Translations under genes and position numbers: made by a program | The notes under the pieces: generated by a model | Database searches by the model: none | Seen by the model: the letters and a program-made list of their open reading frames with translations, nothing else | Told to the model about the DNA's origin: nothing | Origin: Flavobacteriales bacterium | GTDB lineage: Bacteria; Bacteroidota; Bacteroidia; Flavobacteriales; UBA7312 | Length of the DNA: 57,548 nucleotides | Assembly: GCA_016779935.1 (NCBI GenBank) | Contig: JADHMQ010000012.1 | Span: forward strand, 1-57,548 | Direction: 5' to 3' | In this document: positions 1 to 6,734 of the stretch, piece by piece | Numbering within the stretch: position 1 is the stretch's first letter | Layout: each line of letters opens with the position of its first letter

Positions 1-1
1 C

Positions 2-46
2 CCGCAAGAGTTACTTGAAAATATAGGAAAATACGGACTCAATTGA
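2..46 (+). CDS. possible C-terminal end of an unidentified gene entering from the left
   Basis: An open frame runs from the window edge to a TGA at 44-46 and would end in PQELLENIGKYGLN. It is only 14 residues long, so no family can be recognised. If real, it is the last gene of whatever lies left of the tRNA-Asn half at 103-144, which I read as the end of a putative integrated element. It could equally be a chance open frame. Confidence 0.22.
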   Translation, partial: PQELLENIGKYGLN

Positions 47-102
47 GAGAGGTGATAGTTTCAACCCTCAATAAAATGGGTTCAGTTATGGTCCTGAAAA
101 TC

Positions 103-144
103 CTGTTAATCAGAGGGTCCTTGGTTCGAGCCCAAGAGGAGGAG
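103..144 (+). other. 3' half of a tRNA-Asn gene (attachment-site-like remnant)
   Basis: From 103 on, the spacing is that of a tRNA 3' half: anticodon loop CTGTTAA (103-109, anticodon GTT, Asn), stem half TCAGA, five-base variable loop, T stem CTTGG/CCAAG around TTCGAGC (120-136), acceptor half AGGAGGA and G73 (144). The matching 5' half is absent: nothing upstream pairs with AGGAGGA, and the bases before the loop do not pair with TCAGA. A tRNA cut at the anticodon loop with its 3' end and terminator kept is the usual product left at one end of an integrated element. A simple pseudogene is the alternative. Confidence 0.6.
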
Positions 145-152
145 CAAAAGAT

Positions 153-182
153 AAAGCATCTACGAAAGTAGGTGCTTTTTTT
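153..182 (+). terminator. Rho-independent terminator after the tRNA-Asn half
   Basis: A 10-bp stem AAGCATCTAC / GTAGGTGCTT (one G-T pair) with a GAAA tetraloop is followed by a run of seven T. It lies nine bases after the tRNA 3' end, as expected for the terminator of the original tRNA gene. Confidence 0.85.
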
Positions 183-328
183 GCTTTTAGCCATATCTCT
201 TCAAAACCAAGCTCATTAATAAAGCTCATTTATCTTGTTACTAAAAGTATGAGCCAAATCATTTTTTATCCATCAAACTGTCACGATACTTGTAACGAGA
301 AAAATGTATAGTAATAAAACGGTTGTTC
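183..328. other. non-coding leader before the cytochrome fragment, with inverted repeat
   Basis: No gene is seen here. An imperfect inverted repeat has arms at 237-250 (GTTACTAAAAGTAT) and 286-296 (ATACTTGTAAC). It lies 33 bases before the start codon of the cytochrome fragment and could be a regulator site. No clear TAnnTTTG promoter element was found. Confidence 0.3.
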
Positions 329-556
329 ATGAAAAAATTTGGTTCACCTTGGTTTACGGTAGTTTTTATGTTCTCTTCCCTGCTTTTTGTAAAAGGTCAA
401 GATGGAGAGGTTATTTACAAACAAAACTGTACTGCATGTCACAAATTCGGACAAAAGCTAATTGGTCCTGATTTAACTGGGGTCAATGAAAAAAGAAGTG
501 AGGGTTTTACAAGTTCATTGCCTGTTACTACTATTGAAATTATTGGTTTTTTATAA
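329..556 (+). pseudogene. truncated periplasmic cytochrome c (5' part only)
   Basis: Starting at the ATG at 329, the product opens with a signal peptide (MKKFGSPWFTVVFMFSSLLF...) and reaches one haem site CTACH (C34-H38), then GPDLTGV, typical of small class I cytochromes c. Similarity stops at about residue 59 (KRSEG, near base 502). The following residues LPVTTIEIIGFL come from reading the antisense strand of the moeA fragment. The C-terminal half with the Met ligand is missing, so the product is probably not functional. The opening resembles small cytochromes c that accompany respiratory reductases in Bacteroidota, including nos clusters; that assignment is from memory and weak. Confidence 0.75.
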
Positions 557-1056
557 ACCTCTACTTCTGTAACTCCTAAAGCTGAAAGAAAACCTATAGC
601 TGCAGCATTTAGAGTTGTTCCTTTTTGTAATGCTCTTTGTTCTTTTTCTATTTGTTCACCAATTGGTCTTATATTCTGTTTTGGCTTTGGTAATGAATCA
701 ATTATAATTTTATTTCCATTAACACTTACATTTTCTTGCATTACAACAGCTATGGTCTTGCGTGGTATCATTGCTCCAGTAAAAATTCTAAAACACTCTC
801 CATTTTGAAGTGTATGGTTGTGACTATCTCCTGTTTTTATTTCTCCAACTATGTTGAGCTCTGTGTGTTCTTCCGATTCTGAGAAATTAAGAGCATAACC
901 ATCCATAGCGGATTGGTTAAAGGATGGTAGGTTTATGGTACTGTAAATGTCCTGAGCTAAAGTATAACCTAAAGCCTTATTAATATCACACTTCGTTTTA
1001 TTAAGAAAAGAGGTGTTGTTAATAATTATATTTTTTGCTTCTTCAATGGATGTCAT
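439..1056 (-). pseudogene. moeA: truncated molybdopterin molybdenumtransferase MoeA (N-terminal part)
   Basis: MoeA inserts molybdate into adenylylated molybdopterin. The product has the MoeA N-terminus: an EEA-type opening, the segment LPSFNQSAMDGYAL (typical PxFxxSxMDGYA), the GECFRIFTGAMIP segment, IRPIGEQIEKE and IISIVVTGNEL. Similarity ends at VKP, about base 503, where the gene meets the cytochrome c fragment head-on. The last about 20 residues are antisense of that fragment. A full MoeA is about 390-410 residues; only about 185 remain, without the rest of the MogA-like catalytic domain. It is probably inactive. Confidence 0.85.
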
Positions 1057-1099
1057 AAATAAGTTTTTAAAGAATAGTTGGCTTTAAGGTATTTGGTTT

Positions 1100-1288
1100 T
1101 TAATTCTCTTTTTGGTCTTTTGTTTTACTCTTTCTAAGAAGTTTGTCTACACCAATCCAAATAAAAATTATTGGCCAGTACACTCGTATTAATTCTCCTA
1201 TTGAAACTTGAATTAAATTGAGGTTGTTAGCTTAAAATAATAAGCCTAAGAGAATAAATAAAATACCGATACTTTTTCCTTTTTCCAT
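1100..1288 (-). pseudogene. small LiaI/LiaF-like (DUF5668) membrane protein with an in-frame stop
   Basis: Translation from the ATG at 1288 gives MEKGKSIGILFILLGLLF, then TAA at 1234-1232. In the same frame it continues ANNLNLIQVSIGELIRVYWP and IIFIWIGVDKLLRK to a stop at 1102-1100, 62 codons in total. The joined product has the two-helix layout of DUF5668 (GILLILLG ... WPLILI.GL.LLL). The TAA replaces what should be a sense codon between the two helices. No frameshift is needed, so this is a nonsense mutation, a sequence error, or a decayed gene. It is too short to appear as one open frame. Confidence 0.6.
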
Positions 1289-1300
1289 AGTTTTCTGTTT

Positions 1301-1492
1301 TTATAAAATCCCTTTTTTGAATAGTCCTTGCTTGGGTTTTTTGTGTTTTTTCTTTAGTTGAGTTTTAGTAAAAAAACTTTCTTTCTTCTTTATTTTACTA
1401 TCGGGTGTACATCCAACAGAGGTACAATTATACTGGCTTTTACACGATGTTAATATTACTATTAACAATAAATATTTAAAAGCTCTTTTCAT
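1301..1492 (-). CDS. small lipoprotein, function unknown
   Basis: The start chosen is the ATG at 1492 (MKRAFKYLLL...), giving 63 residues. A hydrophobic signal with lipobox LTSC places the lipidated Cys near residue 17. The rest is a short, very basic tail (KKKHKKPKQG) with two further Cys in NCTSVGC. A longer start reading MYD is possible by TTG, but the signal peptide favours the ATG. The gene is divergent from rnr. No known domain is recognised. Confidence 0.55.
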   Translation of the reverse strand: MKRAFKYLLLIVILTSCKSQYNCTSVGCTPDSKIKKKESFFTKTQLKKKHKKPKQGLFKKGIL

Positions 1493-1520
1493 GTCATACA
1501 AATTAAGTACAATAAATTCA

Positions 1521-1528
1521 TACTTTCG
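1521..1528 (+). promoter_or_regulatory. -7 promoter element for rnr
   Basis: TACTTTCG matches TAnnTTTG except for one base and ends four bases before the chosen rnr ATG at 1533, so the transcript would be nearly leaderless. Confidence 0.4.
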
Positions 1529-1532
1529 TGAA

Positions 1533-3653
1533 ATGCCAAAAAAAAAGAAAAGAAGGAAAGTAACTAAGCATAGTTTACAGTCTCAAACTTTGAATATTCT
1601 TAGAAAGAATCCTAAAAATTCTTTTAACTACAAACAGATTTCTAAACAATTAGGGTTAGGCGATGAATCCTCCAAATTATTGATACAAGTTGTGCTTAAA
1701 GAACTTGAAGAAAATGAAAAGATTATTTCTGTTAATAGAGGAAAATATAAATTAAAATCACAGTCTTCAGTAGTTGAAGGTATTGTAGATATTACAGCTT
1801 CTGGAAATGCATATGTGGCTATTGAAAATTTAAACGATGATATTTTTGTACACGGAAAATATCTTCCAAATATAGTTAGTGGAGATAGGGTAGAAGTTTT
1901 TGTTTTTTCTTCTTTTAACTCGAGACGATCAGAGGGTGAAATAATAGGAATTATCGAACGAAATACCCATCAATTTGTGGGTAAATTAGAAATATCTAAA
2001 AATTTTGCTTTCGTTAATATTAAAAATCCTAAAATACATTTTGATATTTATATAAATTCAAAAGAAATTACAAACCACAACTTAAAAAATGGTCAATTAG
2101 TGGTTTGTAATATTGATGATTGGGGCGATAAGCGAAACAATCCAAGTGGTACCATAAAAGAGGTGTTGGGTTATCCTGGAGAGCATCATGCCGAAATATA
2201 TTCTATACTGGCAGAACATAATATTGATAAAACTTTTGATAAAAGTATAGAAGAAAAAGCTAAAAGTATTTCTCAAACTATTACAAAAGAAGAAATAAAA
2301 AATAGAAGAGATTTTAGATCTATCACTACATTTACTATAGACCCTTTTGATGCAAAAGATTTTGATGATGCCTTATCAATTCAAAAATTAGAAAATGGTA
2401 ACTACGAAATTGGAATACATATAGCTGATGTTAGTCATTATGTATTAGAAAATGATAGTATTGATAAAGAAGCTCAAGAAAGAGCAACATCCGTATATCT
2501 TGTGGATAGAGTTATTCCTATGCTTCCAGAAATATTATCAAATAATTTATGTTCTCTCAGACCTAATGAGGAAAAATTATGTTTTTCTGCAGTTTTTGAA
2601 ATAAGTATTGAAGGAAAAATTAAAAATGAATGGTTTGGTAAAACAGTTATACTATCTGATAGAAGATTTAACTATGAAGAGGCTCAGGAACGTATAGAAA
2701 CTAAAGAAGGTGACTATTCTTCAGAGTTGTTAATATTAAACAACATAGCCAAACTATTTAGAAAAGAGAGAAAAAATAAAGGAGCTATATCATTCCATAA
2801 AGTAGAAACAAAATTTAAATTAGATGATGATAAAAATCCTATCTCTCTATTTATTAAAGAAAGTAAAGATGCTCATAAATTGATAGAAGAATTTATGCTT
2901 TTAGCTAACCGAAAAGTAGCTGAATTTATAGGTAAAAAATCACTTCCATTTGTTTATAGAATACACGATACTCCTAACCCAGAAAAATTAGAAACACTTA
3001 GTTTTTTCCTTAAGAGCTTTGGATATAAATTACAAACCGAAAACAAAAATAGCATTGCACAATCCATGAATAAAATACTTATGGATGTAAAAGGAAAAGA
3101 TGAAGCCAGTATGATAGAAACTTTAACTATTAGAACAATGGCTAAAGCTATATATTCTACAGAAAATATTGGTCATTACGGATTAGCTTTTAATCATTAT
3201 ACCCATTTTACTTCACCAATTAGACGTTATCCAGATATATTGATTCATAGATTACTTTATCATTATCTAAATAATAACAGTAGAGTGGATAAAGAACGCA
3301 TAGAAAAATTATGTAAACACTCTTCAGAAATGGAAATTATAGCTTCCAAAGCAGAACGTGATTCTATTAAGTATATGCAAACTGTATATATATCAAAGTT
3401 TGTTGGTGAAAAATTAGATGGTATAATATCTGGTGTAACAGACTTTGGAATTTTTGTAGAGGTCAGTAATACTAACTGTGAAGGATTAATACGACTAAAA
3501 GATATTCAAAGCGACTTTTACACTTACGATGAACAAAACTATTGCATAAAAGGTAATCAAACCAACACAGTTTATAGAATAGGAGATAAAGTAAATGTTA
3601 AAATAAGAAAAGTAAATATTGAGAAAAGAGAAATCAATCTTATATTATTATAA
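1533..3653 (+). CDS. rnr: ribonuclease R
   Basis: A 3'-5' processive exoribonuclease that degrades structured RNA. The start is taken as MPKKKKRRK at 1533, because an earlier ATG at 1491 lies inside the divergent lipoprotein gene and upstream of the promoter element. This gives 706 residues. Order of domains: basic N-terminus and winged-helix region (about 10-65), cold-shock/OB domains (about 75-220), RNB catalytic domain (about 255-580) with the acidic signature at residues 270-279 (D-P-F-D-A-K-D-F-D-D), and a C-terminal S1 domain (about 625-705). The Lys-rich tail of the E. coli enzyme is absent. Base composition is clearly more AT-rich than genes after 5.6 kb. Confidence 0.95.
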   Translation: MPKKKKRRKVTKHSLQSQTLNILRKNPKNSFNYKQISKQLGLGDESSKLLIQVVLKELEENEKIISVNRGKYKLKSQSSVVEGIVDITASGNAYVAIENLNDDIFVHGKYLPNIVSGDRVEVFVFSSFNSRRSEGEIIGIIERNTHQFVGKLEISKNFAFVNIKNPKIHFDIYINSKEITNHNLKNGQLVVCNIDDWGDKRNNPSGTIKEVLGYPGEHHAEIYSILAEHNIDKTFDKSIEEKAKSISQTITKEEIKNRRDFRSITTFTIDPFDAKDFDDALSIQKLENGNYEIGIHIADVSHYVLENDSIDKEAQERATSVYLVDRVIPMLPEILSNNLCSLRPNEEKLCFSAVFEISIEGKIKNEWFGKTVILSDRRFNYEEAQERIETKEGDYSSELLILNNIAKLFRKERKNKGAISFHKVETKFKLDDDKNPISLFIKESKDAHKLIEEFMLLANRKVAEFIGKKSLPFVYRIHDTPNPEKLETLSFFLKSFGYKLQTENKNSIAQSMNKILMDVKGKDEASMIETLTIRTMAKAIYSTENIGHYGLAFNHYTHFTSPIRRYPDILIHRLLYHYLNNNSRVDKERIEKLCKHSSEMEIIASKAERDSIKYMQTVYISKFVGEKLDGIISGVTDFGIFVEVSNTNCEGLIRLKDIQSDFYTYDEQNYCIKGNQTNTVYRIGDKVNVKIRKVNIEKREINLILL

Positions 3654-4097
3654 TATATTTTATTAATTTAATTGTATATAATTATATATATAGTCTGTTA
3701 GTTTAGTTAACAATATTTTTGATAAAAATTTTACTTTCTACATTATTAATACTTTATAACAATCAATTAACAAAATAAATAGTTTATATAATTAATAATC
3801 AAATCTTTACAAAGATATTAACACGTAATATATTTTACAATTAACAAAATTTATTTGATAAAAATAGTTGATTAAAAAGCAAAATTTTTGTTAAAAACAC
3901 TGACATAAAATATTCATATATTTAATAACAAATAGTTGCATAGATAATTGATTTACATAACAGAAAATAATAATTAAAAAGTCAATTAAAACTTATTAAA
4001 GTTTTTAACTCATTTTAACAAAAAATCAATTTTGTTTGTTAATTAAATATCTGTTATAGAAATTAGTATTTAAATATTATAAACATACCAATGATTT
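3654..4097. other. 444-nt extremely AT-rich intergenic region
   Basis: There is no gene here. The line 3661-3720 has only 7 G/C in 60 bases. The region repeats short motifs such as TTAACAA and TTGATAAAAAT (near 3717-3733 and 3850-3868) and a small palindrome AATCTTTACAAAGATATT near 3801. No TTATCCACA-type DnaA box, tRNA or terminator was found. It may hold the rpiB promoter, but no clean TAnnTTTG element is seen. Confidence 0.6.
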
Positions 4098-4532
4098 ATG
4101 GATAAAAAAATAGGAATAGCATGTGATCATGCAGGTTTTGAATACAAAGAAAAGCTAGTTAAATTATTAGAAAATAAAGGATATTCAGTTACAGATTACG
4201 GCTGTTTTAATGAAGAAAGTGTAGATTATCCAGACTATGCTCACAGTCTAGCAAAATCACTAGAAAATAATGAAAATACAATAGGTATTCAATTTTGTGG
4301 TAGTGGAAATGGAATAAATATGAGTGCTAATAAACACCAAGCTATTCGCTCAGCTTTATGTTGGGAAACCGAAATAGCAGAACTTGCCCGCTTACATAAT
4401 GATGCTAATGTATGTACTATGCCCGCTCGATTTATATCATATCAAAAAGCAGTAGAAATTGTTGAAGTATTTTTATCCACTGAATTCGAAGGCGGAAGAC
4501 ACCAAAGAAGAGTAGATAAAATAAGCTGTTAA
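4098..4532 (+). CDS. rpiB: ribose-5-phosphate isomerase B
   Basis: Interconverts ribose 5-phosphate and ribulose 5-phosphate in the pentose phosphate pathway; some family members act on other sugar phosphates. The 144-residue product is full length for RpiB/LacAB. It shows the N-terminal GIACDHAG (C9-D10-H11), the catalytic Cys67 in FCGSGNG and the phosphate-contacting HND and Arg-rich C-terminal segment (GGRHQRRVDKI). It lies 10 bases before the M28 peptidase gene on the same strand, so the two may be co-transcribed. Confidence 0.93.
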   Translation: MDKKIGIACDHAGFEYKEKLVKLLENKGYSVTDYGCFNEESVDYPDYAHSLAKSLENNENTIGIQFCGSGNGINMSANKHQAIRSALCWETEIAELARLHNDANVCTMPARFISYQKAVEIVEVFLSTEFEGGRHQRRVDKISC

Positions 4533-4542
4533 ATAAAAACAA

Positions 4543-5556
4543 ATGAAAAAACTATTACTATTATTATTACCTATTAGTCTATTTGCTCAAACACCTACAC
4601 TATTAAATGATTCTTCAAAGCTCAATTATGCTAATAGTATAACTGTAGAAGATTTAAAGGATTATTTATACGTCTTAGCTAGTGACTCTATGAAAGGTAG
4701 AGAAACCGGAACTATTGGACAAAGAAAAGCTGCAAACTATATTGCTGATTTTTTTAAAGAAATAGGAATACCTCCTTATAGATACAATACATACTTTCAA
4801 AAATTTAAAGTTAGGATTGTCAAGCGTTATGGAAAATGGAAAAAATCTTCTAATAAAAAGTACTTAAAGGGAGAAAATATAATAGGCTTTATAGAAGGAA
4901 GCGACTTAAAAGATGAAATAGTGGTTATTACTGCTCATTATGATCATTTAGGCATAAAAGAAGATTCACTTATTTATAACGGTGCAGATGATAATGGTTC
5001 AGGAACAAGTTCCATTATGGAAATAGCTCAAGCATTTATGTTGGCAAAAAAAGAAGGAAAAGGACCTAGAAGAAGTGTGTTAATAATGCCCGTTTCAGGA
5101 GAAGAGAAAGGCTTATTAGGATCAAAATACTATGCAGACAACCCAATTTATCCATTAGAAAATACCATAGCAAATTTAAATGTTGATATGATAGGCAGGA
5201 TAGATGATTATCATGATAATGCAAACTATGTTTATTTAATAGGTTCAGATAGATTAAGCACTGAATTACATCAAATTAGTGAGGAAGTCAACCAAAAATA
5301 CATCAATCTAGAATTAGATTATAAGTTTAATGAGGAAGATGATCCAAACAGATATTATTACCGTTCAGACCATTATAATTTTGCTAAAAATAATATTCCA
5401 GTCATTTTTTATTTTAATGGAGTACACGCTGATTATCACAAAGCTTCAGACACTGTAGAGAAAATAAATTTTGAAAAGATTGAGAAAATATCTAGGTATA
5501 TATTCCTAACGGCTTGGGAGTTAGCCAATAGAGATGAACGACCAAAACTAGATTAA
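4543..5556 (+). CDS. secreted M28 family zinc aminopeptidase
   Basis: A predicted di-zinc peptidase exported by a Sec signal peptide (MKKLLLLLLPISLFAQ). In 337 residues the full M28 ligand set is visible: H132 (TAHYDH), bridging D149 (NGADDNG), catalytic/ligand E187-E188 (SGEEKG), D215 (NVDMIGR) and H299 (HADYHKASD). The family releases N-terminal residues from peptides, probably in the periplasm here since no sorting domain or lipobox is present. Substrate cannot be told. The 3' end overlaps the convergent propeller gene by 4 bases. Confidence 0.9.
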   Translation: MKKLLLLLLPISLFAQTPTLLNDSSKLNYANSITVEDLKDYLYVLASDSMKGRETGTIGQRKAANYIADFFKEIGIPPYRYNTYFQKFKVRIVKRYGKWKKSSNKKYLKGENIIGFIEGSDLKDEIVVITAHYDHLGIKEDSLIYNGADDNGSGTSSIMEIAQAFMLAKKEGKGPRRSVLIMPVSGEEKGLLGSKYYADNPIYPLENTIANLNVDMIGRIDDYHDNANYVYLIGSDRLSTELHQISEEVNQKYINLELDYKFNEEDDPNRYYYRSDHYNFAKNNIPVIFYFNGVHADYHKASDTVEKINFEKIEKISRYIFLTAWELANRDERPKLD

Positions 5557-6734
5557 GGTTTTAGAATTAGAGAGCGTTCGTTATCTATAGAAGCTACATA
5601 AAAGCCTTTTGAAAAACCATCAAAAGAAAGCTTACTACAGCTGTCTTTACTTAACAGTTTTTTACCATCTATTGAAAAAATAATAATACTTGAAGGCTTT
5701 TCAGTTCTTAAAATAGTTCCATCGAAAGAAAATACAGATTTTATTTTATAATTATCTACGCTGGAAGTTTCGCCCCAATAAACTAAGCCGCCTTCTGTTC
5801 CTATCCAAAAACCCTCATTTTCTTTTCTAATACACAGAACACCATTATTAATTAAACCGCTGTTAGATGTATTATAAATGGTTGTGTTTTGAACACCATT
5901 TTCATAGTTTAAACTAAACATTCCAGCCTCATTAGTCCCTATATAATATAAACCATCATCTTCAATTATACAGTTTAAACTATTACTTGGCCAGCTTTCA
6001 AAAAAACCAGTGTTAAAGACTATAAATGAGCCTGTATTCAAATGAGTAATTAAGCCGCCATATGGAGCTGTAATCCATACATTTTCATCAGAAACCAATA
6101 AATCTGTGGCACTATTATCAACCAATCCATTACTACCGTTATACCATGAAATACTGTCGTTATAATAATAAGCCAACCCCCCATTTACAGTACCAATACA
6201 CAGCGAATCACCCTTCATTTCTAAACACCTTACATTAATGAATGTTGGCTCTAAAGAAGAAGAATCTAAAACAAGACTAATCGTTTCATCATCAAGCTTA
6301 TAAAGTCCATCAATAGTGCCTATATAAGCTATATTATCACTATTGAATACAATTGCATTTATATGTCCAGGCAAGATGCTTTTATCAGGGGTTATTGTAT
6401 ACCAATCATTCCCATCAAAAACAGCAATACCGTTTAATGTGCCAACATATAAAACCCCATTATTATCTAATGTAAGCGAGCGAACTTGAGGATTGGGTAA
6501 GTGTTCAGAATAATCTATCCAAGTAGAATTATCATATGTATATAATCCCCAGCTCGTACCAATCCACTTTACCCCATCAACAATCAAAATATCATTGATT
6601 TGATTATCAACCAGAATAGTATTTTCGGTAGTATAGCTTATCCAATTATCTTGTGCAAAAAGAGCCCCTAAGGGCCCTAATTGAAATAAAATTACCGATA
6701 TGAGGGCTATTCTATTGTAAAACAATTTTTTCAA
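5553..6734 (-). CDS. T9SS-exported two-component-regulator-type propeller protein
   Basis: A 393-residue secreted protein. After a signal peptide (about 1-27, ending LFAQ) come Reg_prop-like beta-propeller repeats, recognisable by recurring IGT..GLY / VGT.NGI / IGTNEAG / IGTEGGL strands. The last about 65 residues form a type A T9SS sorting domain (...IIIFSIDGKKLL...GFYVASIDNERSLILKP). It is secreted to the surface or medium. The start overlaps the end of the lysyl-oxidase-like gene by 23 bases, so the two are co-transcribed and probably translationally coupled. Ligand unknown; it lacks any kinase or DNA-binding part. Confidence 0.8.
   Translation of the reverse strand: MKKLFYNRIALISVILFQLGPLGALFAQDNWISYTTENTILVDNQINDILIVDGVKWIGTSWGLYTYDNSTWIDYSEHLPNPQVRSLTLDNNGVLYVGTLNGIAVFDGNDWYTITPDKSILPGHINAIVFNSDNIAYIGTIDGLYKLDDETISLVLDSSSLEPTFINVRCLEMKGDSLCIGTVNGGLAYYYNDSISWYNGSNGLVDNSATDLLVSDENVWITAPYGGLITHLNTGSFIVFNTGFFESWPSNSLNCIIEDDGLYYIGTNEAGMFSLNYENGVQNTTIYNTSNSGLINNGVLCIRKENEGFWIGTEGGLVYWGETSSVDNYKIKSVFSFDGTILRTEKPSSIIIFSIDGKKLLSKDSCSKLSFDGFSKGFYVASIDNERSLILKP

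Noticed and set aside
1-144. complete tRNA gene at the left edge
   Set aside because: No 5' acceptor strand complementary to AGGAGGA and no pairing 5' anticodon stem is present before position 103.
439-556. programmed frameshift or fusion protein between cytochrome c and MoeA
   Set aside because: The two genes are on opposite strands, so no translational event can join them; a DNA breakpoint explains it.
3654-4097. AT-rich gap as replication origin
   Set aside because: No TTATCCACA-like DnaA boxes could be found, no dnaA or dnaN neighbours, and the flanking genes point the same way. It stays a plain AT-rich gap.
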